A DNA stretch of 64,000 nt from Psychrobacter immobilis (GCF_904846225.1 NZ_CAJGZJ010000004.1:186001-250000), one strand, 5' to 3'. Positions 7,920 to 16,509 are shown, numbered from the stretch's first letter. Program-made: numbers and translations. Notes: generated by a model not told the origin, from the letters alone.

Positions 7920-9173
7920 ATGCGATATGAAGTGATTGTTATTGGCGCTGGCATGGTAGGGACATCTATTGCTTGGCATCTGCAAAAGCACGACTCTCAG
8001 GTTTTGTTATTGGATAAAAAGTCGCCGGGGTCAGAAACATCTTATGGTAATGCTGGATTGATTCAGCGAGAAGCCATTCATGTTCATCCTTTTCCAAGGC
8101 ATCTTGCAGAATTAATTAGAGTATTACCCAATCAAAATACGGATATACGCTACCGTTGGCCTGCTGTCATCCGCTACCATCAGGCATTATTAAAGTATTG
8201 GCAGTTTTCCGCGCCATCTGCTGTTAAGCAAATAGAAAAAGAGTGGAAGACTCTGATTGAGCATTGTACGAGCGAACATCAAGAAATGATTACGGCAGCG
8301 TGTGCTGAAGATTTGATCAGACGCGATGGTTGGATTGAGATGCATCGATCTAAAGACAAGCTTGAAACTGCCATTGCAAACGCAAAAAACTCATTAGAAC
8401 AAGGTATTGAGCACGAAGTCTTGACTATTGATGCCTTGAAGGTACTAGAGCCTAATGGCAATTTTGATGACTTTGTTGGTGCTATTCGGTGGTCAAATGC
8501 TTGGCAAGTATCAAACCCTGGCGCATTGGTAAAAGCCTATGCAAAAAGCTTTCAAAGCATGAATGGATCAATAGGTGAGTGTGCGGTTAAGGAAATACGA
8601 GCAGATGGTGATGGCTGGCAAGTGGTGACTGATCATGAGACTTTTTATAGTGATGATCTAGTCATTGCGGCAGGCCCTTGGTCTAACCAATTGATAAAGC
8701 CTTTGGGATATGATTTGCCTTTATTTCCGATGCGCGGCTATCATCAGCATTTTAAGACAACGCCACAAAACACCATCAATCACAGTCTGGTCGATATGGA
8801 TAAAGGCTTTGTCATGGGGCCAATGCAGCAGGGTATTCGCGTCACCACTGGCGCTGAAATGACGACCATGGAGGCACCAAAAGAGTTGGGGCAACTGCAT
8901 GAGGTACTACGTTTTGCGAAAGAAGTGCTACCACTTAATGACGCAGTAGAGGACGAAGTATGGTGTGGCTCACGACCATGTATGCCTGATATGAAGCCTG
9001 TGATTGGCGCTGCTGGTAATCATGATCATTTATGGTTTGCCTTTGGTCATGGTCATCAAGGCTTTACATTAGGGCCGATTACGGGGCGTATCGTCGAGGA
9101 GCTGATACATAACAAACCGCTAACGGTTGCTGTAGAACCTTTTAGTGCGCAGCGGTTTTCTAACGCTCAATAA
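7920..9173 (+). CDS. FAD-dependent D-amino acid dehydrogenase/oxidase (DadA-like)
   Basis: A DAO/DadA-family flavoenzyme of 417 residues. The N-terminal dinucleotide fold VIGAGMVGTSIAWHL binds FAD, followed by DKKSPGSETSYGNAGLI, typical of DadA-like proteins. The C-terminal region has CGSRPCMPDMKPVIG and FGHGHQGFTLGPITGRIVEEL, the second FAD-contacting region. It should oxidise an amino acid, probably a D-amino acid, to the imino acid, which hydrolyses to the 2-oxo acid. The next gene is RidA, which speeds imine hydrolysis, and the one after is a ThDP enzyme able to act on a 2-oxo acid. This forms a coherent deamination and decarboxylation set. Confidence 0.85.
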   Translation: MRYEVIVIGAGMVGTSIAWHLQKHDSQVLLLDKKSPGSETSYGNAGLIQREAIHVHPFPRHLAELIRVLPNQNTDIRYRWPAVIRYHQALLKYWQFSAPSAVKQIEKEWKTLIEHCTSEHQEMITAACAEDLIRRDGWIEMHRSKDKLETAIANAKNSLEQGIEHEVLTIDALKVLEPNGNFDDFVGAIRWSNAWQVSNPGALVKAYAKSFQSMNGSIGECAVKEIRADGDGWQVVTDHETFYSDDLVIAAGPWSNQLIKPLGYDLPLFPMRGYHQHFKTTPQNTINHSLVDMDKGFVMGPMQQGIRVTTGAEMTTMEAPKELGQLHEVLRFAKEVLPLNDAVEDEVWCGSRPCMPDMKPVIGAAGNHDHLWFAFGHGHQGFTLGPITGRIVEELIHNKPLTVAVEPFSAQRFSNAQ

Positions 9174-9246
9174 AAATATTTTAACGAGTTACTCTTAAAT
9201 TTCATTATTTTTAATACCATTTTAAAAACCACAAGGATAAATCAAC

Positions 9247-9585
9247 ATGAAAAAACTTCATAGTAACCAGCGTATGAGCCAAATCGTCATTCACAATCAA
9301 ACTATTTATTTATCAGGTCAAGTGGGCGGCATTGACGAAGATGTAGCTGCTCAAACATTGACATGTTTGGATAAAGTCGAAAAGCTGTTAGAAGAAGTGG
9401 GCAGTAATAAATCTAAAATTCTATCAGCCACCGTTTGGCTAAAAGGTATGGATGACTTTGCGGCTATGAATACGGTATGGGATCAGTGGTTTGATGATAC
9501 CCAGCCACCTGCTCGCGCCTGCGGTGAGTCGGTATTGGCGCATCCTGACCTGCTGGTAGAAGTGACCGTCATTGCTGCTGAATAA
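9247..9585 (+). CDS. RidA-family enamine/imine deaminase
   Basis: A 112-residue YjgF/YER057c/UK114 protein; these trimers hydrolyse reactive enamine and imine intermediates. It has the segments TIYLSGQVGG, ATVWLKGMDDFAAMN and PPARACGESVL with the conserved Arg, followed by a Leu/Val-rich final strand (LVEVTVIA). Its position directly after the DadA-like gene suggests that it discharges the imine made by that oxidase. The start follows AAGGATAAATCAACATG. A second RidA gene sits in another cluster at 17608. Confidence 0.9.
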   Translation: MKKLHSNQRMSQIVIHNQTIYLSGQVGGIDEDVAAQTLTCLDKVEKLLEEVGSNKSKILSATVWLKGMDDFAAMNTVWDQWFDDTQPPARACGESVLAHPDLLVEVTVIAAE

Positions 9586-9665
9586 AGTCGCTGCTGATTA
9601 ATAGATTGATGTGCTGATAAAGAAGCATAACTTTAATTAATATAATAAAAATTGAGGGAGTAATA

Positions 9666-11333
9666 ATGAGCAACATTATCCATGGTGGTCAAGCGATTGT
9701 AGACAGTTTGCAATTACATGGGGTCAGCCGAACCTATGTCGTCCCAGGTGAAAGCTATCTGTCAGTATTAGACGGGTTGTATAATGCTGATATTCAGACA
9801 GTGGTGTGTCGTCACGAAGCCGCCTGTACCTATATGGCAGATGCTCATGGCAAATTTACGGGTCAGCCGGGTATCGCTATGGTGACTCGTGGGCCGGGCG
9901 CTGCGCAAGCTTACACAGGTATTCATACCGCGTGGCAAGATGGTGTGCCGCTCATATTATTTGTCGGACTGATTCCTGTTGCAGACAGAAACCGCGAGTC
10001 ATTCCAAGAGTTTGATCCCAATCAATGGTTCTCTAGCCAATGCAAACGGGTGCTGATATTAGACGAAGTCTCAAGAGCGTCAGAGATTGTCGCCAAAGCC
10101 TTTCATGCTGCTTTAGAAGGCAGACCTGGCCCTGTCGTCGTCGGACTACCAGAAGATATTATCCAACAAGAATTTCACGGACAATTACATCCAATCATAC
10201 CTGTTGCCCAAGGCTGTGTTGCTGATGATAAGCTTGCCGTCATAGTGGATGCCTTAGCAAACGCTGACAAACCCCTGGTTTTTGCAGGGGGACAAAATTG
10301 GACAGCCGAAGCTTCTGCACAATTGACTCAATTTGCAGAGGACAATCACATCCCAGTCATCCATGATTGGCGCGCCTCAGACAGAGTGGCTTTTGACTCT
10401 CCTGCGCATGCTGGTTATCTAGGTTACGGGCGCTCGGATGATTGTGCCGCATTGATTGAGGCCGCTGATGTCGTGCTGACGATAGGTACAGTTTTGGGTG
10501 ATGTCGCTAGTGATGGTTATAAATTGCGTCAATCCTTTGATAAGCCTAATTATATTGTTAATTTAGACACCAGTTTGCGTGGTCACAGCGGTTCAGTGAC
10601 TGAGCATATCGTCGCCAGTCCTATTACCTTTGTAAAAGCGATTAGCAAATCGTCACTAGCAAGCTCAAAATCGCGTGATACTTGGTTCAAGTATTGTCAT
10701 GAACAGCAAAGAAAAGACTGTGCGTTCCCAGAAATGCTCGTAGCAACTGACAATGCCGAGCAAGCAAATACTGATCAGACCTATGCCAGTATGACGCAAG
10801 TTATCAAAGCGTTGATTGAGCAATTACCGACCGATGCGGTCTATAGTTTTGGCGCTGGCAATCATTGTTTATGGGCGCAGCGTTATTTGCCTACACATAC
10901 TTTTCCAAGTCAGTTGAGTACCAGAAATGGTGCGATGGGCTACAGCTTGCCAGCGGGAATTGCTGCTGCATTAGAATCGCCTGAGCGTCTATCGATAGTG
11001 GTCACGGGTGATGGCGAATTCATGATGAATGAGGCGGAATTATCCACGTCCATTCGTTATGACGCGCCTGTTTTAATTGTTTTAATGGACAATCAGCAAT
11101 TTGGTACTATCCGTCAACACCAAGAAGCCCATTATCCTGATCGGGTGTCTGGCACGCAGTTGCAGAATCCAGATTTTGCAGCGCTGGCCAATGCTTTTGG
11201 TGCACATGGTATAAGAGTCGATAATAACCAGGACATCGTCACTAATGTGACCAATGCGCTGAGAATCGTCACGAAAGAGCGCAAGACGGTATTGCTGCAT
11301 GTGATTACCGATCCTGATGAATTAGTGCCATAA
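9666..11333 (+). CDS. Thiamine-diphosphate-dependent enzyme, acetolactate-synthase-like
   Basis: A 555-residue protein with the three-domain layout of the acetohydroxyacid synthase/2-oxo acid decarboxylase family. The N-terminal domain has the catalytic Glu in VVCRHEAACTYMADA and the motif TRGPGAAQAYTGI. A central DHS-like domain follows. The C-terminal domain has the diphosphate-magnesium motif GDGEFMMNEAELST...DNQQFG. True acetolactate synthase is unlikely because no small regulatory subunit is present and the context is catabolic. A decarboxylase or lyase acting on the 2-oxo acid made by the DadA-like enzyme is the best inference. It is the last gene before a strong terminator at 11385-11417. 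Confidence 0.8.
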   Translation: MSNIIHGGQAIVDSLQLHGVSRTYVVPGESYLSVLDGLYNADIQTVVCRHEAACTYMADAHGKFTGQPGIAMVTRGPGAAQAYTGIHTAWQDGVPLILFVGLIPVADRNRESFQEFDPNQWFSSQCKRVLILDEVSRASEIVAKAFHAALEGRPGPVVVGLPEDIIQQEFHGQLHPIIPVAQGCVADDKLAVIVDALANADKPLVFAGGQNWTAEASAQLTQFAEDNHIPVIHDWRASDRVAFDSPAHAGYLGYGRSDDCAALIEAADVVLTIGTVLGDVASDGYKLRQSFDKPNYIVNLDTSLRGHSGSVTEHIVASPITFVKAISKSSLASSKSRDTWFKYCHEQQRKDCAFPEMLVATDNAEQANTDQTYASMTQVIKALIEQLPTDAVYSFGAGNHCLWAQRYLPTHTFPSQLSTRNGAMGYSLPAGIAAALESPERLSIVVTGDGEFMMNEAELSTSIRYDAPVLIVLMDNQQFGTIRQHQEAHYPDRVSGTQLQNPDFAALANAFGAHGIRVDNNQDIVTNVTNALRIVTKERKTVLLHVITDPDELVP

Positions 11334-11384
11334 ACTGACACTATCATCGGTGGCTATCAGCGAAGATATATTACGATTGAACGC

Positions 11385-11417
11385 AATGAGGACATGCTAA
11401 GGCGTGTCCTCATTTTT
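11385..11417 (+). terminator. Rho-independent terminator after the ThDP enzyme gene
   Basis: A 13-bp stem, AATGAGGACATGC / GCGTGTCCTCATT with one T-G wobble and a TAAG loop, is followed by TTT. It lies 51 nt downstream of the stop codon. The descending arm is also the left end of a MITE-like fragment at 11398-11482. Confidence 0.75.
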
Positions 11418-11482
11418 ATTGCTTCATTTAACATAAGCATGATCCATTTAGATACAATCGCTTGAATTGAGGACATGCCCTA
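11398..11482. mobile_element. Short MITE-like relic
   Basis: The right end, read in reverse, starts TAGGGCATGTCCTCAATTC and continues into the same bases as the left ends of the elements at 15525 and 50191, matching the latter for about 39 bases. The left end TAAGGCGTGTCCTCA is an imperfect inverted copy. The middle is mostly missing, so this is a shortened, non-autonomous derivative. Confidence 0.6.
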
Positions 11483-11578
11483 AGATATCTTATAAATAAA
11501 TGCTGATACAGACCCGATCTTCTTTACTATATTGTATGATGAGTCAAAGGAAATAATGAGATACGTGCGAAAAATATA

Positions 11579-11680
11579 TATAGTCAGTGAAAATTAATAT
11601 CGATACATCACGCACTGCTGCTATCAATTTTGCTTGCTTGCTTGCTGTGCCTGTGCCTGTGCCTGTGCAGACATCTCCTA
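11579..11680 (+). repeat. Dispersed intergenic repeat copy with simple-sequence expansion
   Basis: It shares the opening TAGTCAGTGAAAA...ATCGATACATCACGCACTG and the TTGCTGTGCC...GCAGAC core with the copy at 37926. Within it, 11632-11670 has GCTT/TTGC repeated four times and then TGTGCC repeated three times, an expansion not present in the other copies. It lies just upstream of the LysR gene at 11726. The rest of the gap 11334-11725 holds the terminator and the MITE relic. Confidence 0.7.
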
Positions 11681-11725
11681 TTTCTTTATTATCAACTTAC
11701 TTAGAATATAAGTGCTGAAATTACC

Positions 11726-12649
11726 ATGATACAGCGGAAATTAGCGGACAGTTTGAATTGGACATTACTTCATGTATTAATTGTTATATATGAAGAGGGG
11801 AGTATTAGTGCAGCGGCTGATCGTCTCAATATTACCCAATCAGCCGTCAGCCAAAATCTTAAAAAACTTGAGGAGCAACTCGAGAGCCAGCTTATTATTC
11901 GTAATACCAAGCCGCTAGAGCTCACACCGATTGGTCGCTATTGTCTGCAAGTCGCTCAGATGATATTTACAGAAATCACTTCTATTGAAGCGATGAAAGG
12001 CATTAACTTACATCTCTTAGAAGGTAATATTAAACTGTTGGTCGCTAGTAGACTTCACAATCCAAAGTATAATGATTTTTTGGTCTATTTCAAAAAGAAG
12101 TATCCAAATATCACATTGGATTTGACCGTTAAATCAAGCATGGATATTTTGAATGATTTAAAGCAAAAAAATCCTGCTATTGGTATTTGTTTAGCGAAGA
12201 ACACATCCGATACACTCAATCAAAACCTACTCTTTAATCAACGCTATTATCTATATTGTGGATATCACCATCCTTTGTTTTCAGTGAAAGAATTGGATTT
12301 TAACAGTCTGCTAAAAGAAAGTTTTATTGTGTTTAATAGTGAAGCGATTGGTGATGTTCTTTCGCCAATAACGGTATTTAAAGCCGCGCATGATTTTACG
12401 GGTCGCGTCAGTGCCTATACCAATAATTTAGATGAGTTGGTTCGGCTGATCTATACTGGATATGGGATAGGCGCTTTGCCCGATCAGTTTGTTGCTGCGA
12501 CTCATCTAGAATCGAAACTCAGACGCTTGCCCCCAAAAGATGGCATTGCTGATGTACCGGTATATATTTTTTGGCACAAGCATCGCGCCTTATCTGCTAT
12601 CGAAGCCAAGTTCATTGAAGAGATTCTAGCGTTCGATCTCACTCTTTAG
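11726..12649 (+). CDS. LysR-family transcriptional regulator
   Basis: A 307-residue regulator with an N-terminal winged helix-turn-helix: LLHVLIVIYEEGSISAAADRL followed by NITQSAVSQNLKKLEEQL at about residues 15-50. The C-terminal part is the usual effector-binding domain, with GYGIGALPDQF near residue 250. It is on the same strand as, and downstream of, the terminated catabolic cluster, and 112 nt upstream of the glutathione S-transferase gene. Its target is therefore unclear; the upstream deacetylase/ThDP cluster or the downstream transferase gene are both possible. Confidence 0.85.
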   Translation: MIQRKLADSLNWTLLHVLIVIYEEGSISAAADRLNITQSAVSQNLKKLEEQLESQLIIRNTKPLELTPIGRYCLQVAQMIFTEITSIEAMKGINLHLLEGNIKLLVASRLHNPKYNDFLVYFKKKYPNITLDLTVKSSMDILNDLKQKNPAIGICLAKNTSDTLNQNLLFNQRYYLYCGYHHPLFSVKELDFNSLLKESFIVFNSEAIGDVLSPITVFKAAHDFTGRVSAYTNNLDELVRLIYTGYGIGALPDQFVAATHLESKLRRLPPKDGIADVPVYIFWHKHRALSAIEAKFIEEILAFDLTL

Positions 12650-12761
12650 CGGCATTACTTTATCGCCTGTGAAGTGAATTACTATATAGCCAGTTGCCTT
12701 TGCCATTTTGAATAGGAGGCGATTAGTAGTAAGATAGCAGCCTTCATTTTAAAGTTAAGTG

Positions 12762-13421
12762 ATGACCATGACTGCTGCACTGCATTGCCTGTACTCTTTT
12801 CGTCGTTGTCCTTATGCTATACGCGCCCGTCTTGGTCTCTTATTTGCTGAGTTGCCTGTCGAGCTGCGAGAGATTACGCTAAAAAACAAACCGGATCAGA
12901 TGCTAGCGATTAGCCCAAAAGGCACGGTGCCAGTGTTACAGCTGAATGATGGAACTGTGATTGAAGAAAGCCGAGACATAATGGTATGGGCGCTTGAGCA
13001 GAATGATTCGCAAGGGCTATTGGTTACAAATGTCTTGCCTCAAGCCAACACTTTAATCGCGCAAAATGATAATGAGTTTAAACATTGGCTGGATCGCTAT
13101 AAATACGCCGACCGGCATCTTGAGATGACTCAGACCGAGTATCGGCAGCGCGGTGAAGCCTTTTTACAGACTTTAGAGGCGCTACTGACTAAAAACCATT
13201 ATTTATTGGGCGATAGCATCACCATTGCTGATATTGGCATCATGCCTTTTGTCCGTCAATTTGCCCATGTGGATCGTGATGTTTTTGACAGCTTGCCTTA
13301 TCCAAAGCTGCAACAGTGGTTGCAAAGCTGGTTAGATTCCCCATTATTTGCGCAAGCCATGACTAAGTTTCAACCATGGCAAGAGGGAAATGAGACGGTG
13401 GTTTTTTCAATCGAGCCCTAA
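12762..13421 (+). CDS. Glutathione S-transferase family protein
   Basis: A soluble protein of about 219 residues. The N-terminal thioredoxin-like domain has the FRRCPYAIRARL motif; its Cys is in the position of the glutaredoxin or Cys-GST nucleophile. The cis-Pro loop is KGTVPVLQL and the glutathione gamma-glutamyl site is EESRDIM. The C-terminal helical domain includes LLGDSITIADIGIMPFVRQFA, the GST C-domain N-cap motif. Candidate starts are GTG 12759, ATG 12762 and ATG 12768, close together and not resolved by the weak upstream ribosome-binding sequence. The substrate is unknown. Confidence 0.85.
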   Translation: MTMTAALHCLYSFRRCPYAIRARLGLLFAELPVELREITLKNKPDQMLAISPKGTVPVLQLNDGTVIEESRDIMVWALEQNDSQGLLVTNVLPQANTLIAQNDNEFKHWLDRYKYADRHLEMTQTEYRQRGEAFLQTLEALLTKNHYLLGDSITIADIGIMPFVRQFAHVDRDVFDSLPYPKLQQWLQSWLDSPLFAQAMTKFQPWQEGNETVVFSIEP

Positions 13422-13462
13422 ACCCCGATAGAGATCTACTCAATATAGTCTGTTCAATATAA

Positions 13463-13565
13463 AATCGATACGTTAATAATTACGTGCAACTAGTATAAAT
13501 TTTCCTTGCTTGCTGCTATCACAGAGGCGGCGAAAAATTCATCTCAGTCGCACTGTATCCGTTTT
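13463..13565 (+). repeat. Diverged copy of the dispersed intergenic repeat
   Basis: It shows ATCGATACGT..., CAACTAGTATAAATTTTCC, TTGCTTGCTG and ACAGAGGCGGCGAAAAAT in the order seen in the other copies at 28370 and 37926, with changes and a short central deletion. Confidence 0.6.
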
Positions 13566-13658
13566 AAAATGAATTCACTATATCAATGCAGCATATATTG
13601 AGAGAGATCCATTACTACAGAACATTTATACAAGACCATTGATATAAGGCACATCGCT

Positions 13659-14390
13659 ATGGAACAAAGACAGAACCCGATGCAACAAACACCAGACGCT
13701 GTAGAACACAGACCTGTATTCATGCCTAGAGTCAATAGTGACAATTTGGTAAAAACGGACATGGTGAGGTTTGAGCGGCATGTGGGGTTCGCGAGTAGGC
13801 AAAAGAAAAAATCCATCAATGACCTGCATCAAGTTATTCGCAAAAAATATGGCTTCAATCACGTTTTAGAGCTTTCCAGTAAGTCTGGCAATAAGTTAAG
13901 TTTTCCGCTAAGTCCATTGAGCTTAAAGCTTACGAATGATGATGGTAGTCAGTACAGTGTCGAAAATGCTTTTCAAAGCAGTATGATTTTTGAGGACGGT
14001 GGCCCTTATACTGATTTGCTCAGTGCGCCGCCAAGACAGGCCAAAAAAGACGAGCGATTAATAACCTCGGGTGAACTTATTGGCTATAACTATTTTGGTA
14101 TGGAATGGAGCGTCGAGCCATTAACCACGTTTTATGATTGGCTGTATGTGAATGCGCTAAAACAAAATACTCAGCTGCATGAAGACGTGATGCAATATCA
14201 GGCTTTTACCGATCTTGAGTTTAATCCCAAGAAATCTATCCATTCGGCGGCTTATGCACTGGCTATGTTTGTGGCGCTCAATAAACGCGAGTTACTCGAT
14301 AACGTTGAAGACCCAATGGTGTTTTTTAATTTATATCATGAATTTAAAGTCAGTAATACTGAGAATCTTTTAGAAGAAGGTTGGGTCTGA
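13659..14390 (+). CDS. NADAR-domain protein, DarT1-associated antitoxin-like (orphan)
   Basis: A 243-residue protein resembling the NADAR antitoxin family (formerly DUF6977) that removes ADP-ribose added to DNA by the DarT1 toxin. Matching segments include RFERHVGFASRQKKKSI, LELSSKSG, VENAFQSSMIFEDGGPYTDLL, KKDERLITSGELIGYNYFG, TTFYDWLYVNAL and FNPKKSIHSAAYALAMFVAL. The GGPYTDLL and FYDWLY segments are the strongest. No DarT-like (DUF4433-type) ADP-ribosyltransferase gene is visible beside it; its neighbours are a GST and an acidic unknown. It may be a solitary antitoxin guarding against incoming toxins, or a NADAR enzyme with another role. AAGG about 9 nt upstream supports the ATG at 13659. 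Confidence 0.7.
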   Translation: MEQRQNPMQQTPDAVEHRPVFMPRVNSDNLVKTDMVRFERHVGFASRQKKKSINDLHQVIRKKYGFNHVLELSSKSGNKLSFPLSPLSLKLTNDDGSQYSVENAFQSSMIFEDGGPYTDLLSAPPRQAKKDERLITSGELIGYNYFGMEWSVEPLTTFYDWLYVNALKQNTQLHEDVMQYQAFTDLEFNPKKSIHSAAYALAMFVALNKRELLDNVEDPMVFFNLYHEFKVSNTENLLEEGWV

Positions 14391-14395
14391 TATAT

Positions 14396-14470
14396 GCCTT
14401 TGTCTGCAAAGGCAAAGTAAGCAAGAAAAATTTGCCTCAGTCACGCAGGATAGTGTCGACTATAGCTAAT
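14396..14470 (-). repeat. Degenerate copy of the dispersed intergenic repeat
   Basis: CCTTTGTCTGCAAAGGCAAAG followed by AGCAAGAAAAATTTG and GTCGACTATAGC follows the order of the reversed repeat at 25013, but with many changes. It contains its own small inverted repeat, CCTTTG/CAAAGG. Confidence 0.4.
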
Positions 14471-14491
14471 AGGTATTAATGCGCCAGTTTT

Positions 14492-14549
14492 AAGGCAGTA
14501 GTTTTGAGACAGTAGTTTTTAAGACAATAGTTTTTAAGACAATAGTTTT
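14492..14549 (+). repeat. Minisatellite, four 14-15 bp units
   Basis: Four tandem units with consensus AAGACARTAGTTTTT at 14492, 14506, 14521 and 14536. They lie 118 nt before the acidic unknown gene at 14667. The last two units are identical over 14 bases, suggesting recent slippage. Confidence 0.8.
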
Positions 14550-14666
14550 AATGCTCAGGTTTTGAGGCGCTATAATATTGAAAAAATAGAGATGTGTTTA
14601 GACGTTTTTAAAGACTTGTAACCATAGATATTTAACAAAGTTGACCAAATAAAAAGGCAATTCCAA

Positions 14667-15371
14667 ATGACCGATAATAACCCGTATAACTTTTTACCTT
14701 TGCAGTCTACTGGTAGAAATGAGACTGATACTGCCAAAACCTATGCACCTGAAGATATGATTAAAATATACGAGCAGCAGTTTCTGATTCAGGTGCCTGA
14801 AGACAAGCTGACAGAGTTTTTACCCGCGCTAAAAGCGTTTTATGATATTGATAATCATACCTTGGACGTCAGTGCTGTTATTTTCGATGCCATCGCAGAT
14901 TCTAGTATCATTTATAATCATAAAATCAAAGTAGGCGACTATCAACTTTTAGGCGGATTGATAGAGGAAGCGATTGAATATGACGAAGACAATAAAGGTG
15001 ACGAAGGTGTCGAAAATGAAGAGCTTCAAGCCTATACATTAGAATGTCAGCGTGCTTTTTTTATTAATGATGTAGAGATACCGTATCATTTTAATCTATT
15101 CATTTATGGCGACGGTTATTCTACTTTGACCAAAACAGCAACCGTACTAGAAAAAATGTATTGGTTCGTGAGAGGAAGATTCGAAGAGAATTTACTGGAT
15201 GATACTGAAAACAATGACAGTCTAGACTCTATTAATGAGCAGCTAGCGAGCTTAGGTATTCGAGAAATGGATCTGACGACCATGGATGAGATAGTAAGTT
15301 ACGTAGAAAACAACATCATAGATGATGCCATGGTGGACGCGCTTAACAAGTTATTAGATGATGCGGAATAA
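14667..15371 (+). CDS. Acidic protein of unknown function
   Basis: A 234-residue, strongly acidic, soluble protein without signal peptide or membrane segment. Residues 105-120 are an Asp/Glu-rich linker (EYDEDNKGDEGVENEE). The C-terminal 50 residues are again acidic and probably helical. I do not recognise a family. It could be a small acidic immunity or regulatory protein. It is in the same direction as the NADAR gene but 276 nt away across a minisatellite, so an operon is doubtful. The start ATG follows AAAAGGCAATTCCAA, a reasonable ribosome-binding site. Confidence 0.65.
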   Translation: MTDNNPYNFLPLQSTGRNETDTAKTYAPEDMIKIYEQQFLIQVPEDKLTEFLPALKAFYDIDNHTLDVSAVIFDAIADSSIIYNHKIKVGDYQLLGGLIEEAIEYDEDNKGDEGVENEELQAYTLECQRAFFINDVEIPYHFNLFIYGDGYSTLTKTATVLEKMYWFVRGRFEENLLDDTENNDSLDSINEQLASLGIREMDLTTMDEIVSYVENNIIDDAMVDALNKLLDDAE

Positions 15372-15524
15372 CTGCTGCCAGTGCCACATTTGAATACTTA
15401 ACTAACGCTAAGTATTATAAAATAAGGGCTTTCGGCACGATTGTCCTCTATATTTACGCCATAAATGTTGAAAGTAATTTGATGCTCCTTGATTCCTGTG
15501 AGGGACAATCAGGGAGCGTTAAAC

Positions 15525-15706
15525 TAGGGCGTGTCCTCAATTCAAACAATGATATCTAAATGGGCTAAAAATGGTTACATTTTGCCAAACATCGTCAAAT
15601 TGCTGATCAATATCCCGACATTATTTGCGCTATTTGCGCTATTTTCCTCGTTTGACGGTAACTTATCTCATTTTTATTACCATTTTTAAAATGAGTACAC
15701 GCCCTA
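15525..15706. mobile_element. MITE-like element, 182 bp
   Basis: Imperfect terminal inverted repeats TAGGGCGTGTCCTCAATT and, reading inward from the right, TAGGGCGTGTACTCATTTT. Both ends carry TA, consistent with a TA target duplication as in IS630/Tc1 or some IS5-group elements. The whole element matches 50191-50363 closely, with an extra GCGCTATTT-type duplication around 15628-15645. There is no coding capacity. It fills the gap between the genes ending at 15371 and 15715. Confidence 0.8.
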
Positions 15707-15714
15707 AAAACTGA

Positions 15715-16488
15715 TTAGAAAATTACATTGACGTTTCTTATTATCATTATCAATCCACTGATCACCATGAGTATGAGCAGCATTATTCTAAACTGACTGA
15801 TGCTCATGCCCGCCAAAAAGCGTTTGCCAATAATATTGCCAATAACCGCACCCAATCCTAATACGAGACCATACACCAAAAGCTTGGCAGTAATGATGCC
15901 AAAAAAAGTGTAGCTGATCATTTGTACAATACCCACAAAAAAAGAATTGGCCGTTTTGGTGGCGATAAGATTTTCTTTTTCTAATCCGGCATTCATATAA
16001 AAAGGGTTAAGGATAGGGCCGAGACCACCCACCAATGTGCTCATAAAACCAATGATAAAGCCCAAAGGCATAAAACCTACTTTGGGCATATCAAACGTTT
16101 TGCTGACTTTGCCGAATTTATATTGGAAGATGGTAGACACCAAAAATACGCCAATCAATAACTGAATCCAGCCTGCATCTAAACGACTAAATATCAATGC
16201 TGCCAGCCATGCACCGACGAGAGCACTGGGCACATAATATTTGGTCAATGACCAATCAATATCATGCCAAAATAGATACATCCGCGAGCCGTTACTCATA
16301 AAGGTGGCCAAATTAATCACAGGGGGCGCAGCCGTTGCCCCAATCATCCAAGAAGTGACAGGTATCAGTAATATGGCACCGCCACCACCCGATATGATAG
16401 AGATAATAAAAGCGAGCATGCCAGCGACAAACAGGCCTATTAAGTGCCAAGTTGGGATGGTTTGCAATAGATCTAAAACAGTGGACAC
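15715..16488 (-). CDS. TauE/SafE family membrane permease
   Basis: A 257-residue polytopic membrane protein. It shows the paired glycine-rich segments of the family, SIISGGGGAILLIPV near residue 35 and STLVGGLGPILNPFY near residue 155. It lies 21 nt downstream of the LysR gene on the same strand, so the two are probably co-transcribed and the regulator may respond to its substrate. The substrate, an organic or sulfur anion, is unknown. It is not closely similar to the other TauE/SafE protein at 2511. The 3' end is only 9 bp from a MITE-like element. Confidence 0.8.
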   Translation of the reverse strand: MSTVLDLLQTIPTWHLIGLFVAGMLAFIISIISGGGGAILLIPVTSWMIGATAAPPVINLATFMSNGSRMYLFWHDIDWSLTKYYVPSALVGAWLAALIFSRLDAGWIQLLIGVFLVSTIFQYKFGKVSKTFDMPKVGFMPLGFIIGFMSTLVGGLGPILNPFYMNAGLEKENLIATKTANSFFVGIVQMISYTFFGIITAKLLVYGLVLGLGAVIGNIIGKRFLAGMSISQFRIMLLILMVISGLIMIIRNVNVIF

Positions 16489-16509
16489 GATAAAATCCTA
16501 TTCCATGGA

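Noticed and set aside
9666..11333. Calling the ThDP enzyme acetolactate synthase (ilvB)
   Set aside because: No small regulatory subunit or isoleucine/valine genes are nearby, and the neighbours are amino acid oxidase and RidA.
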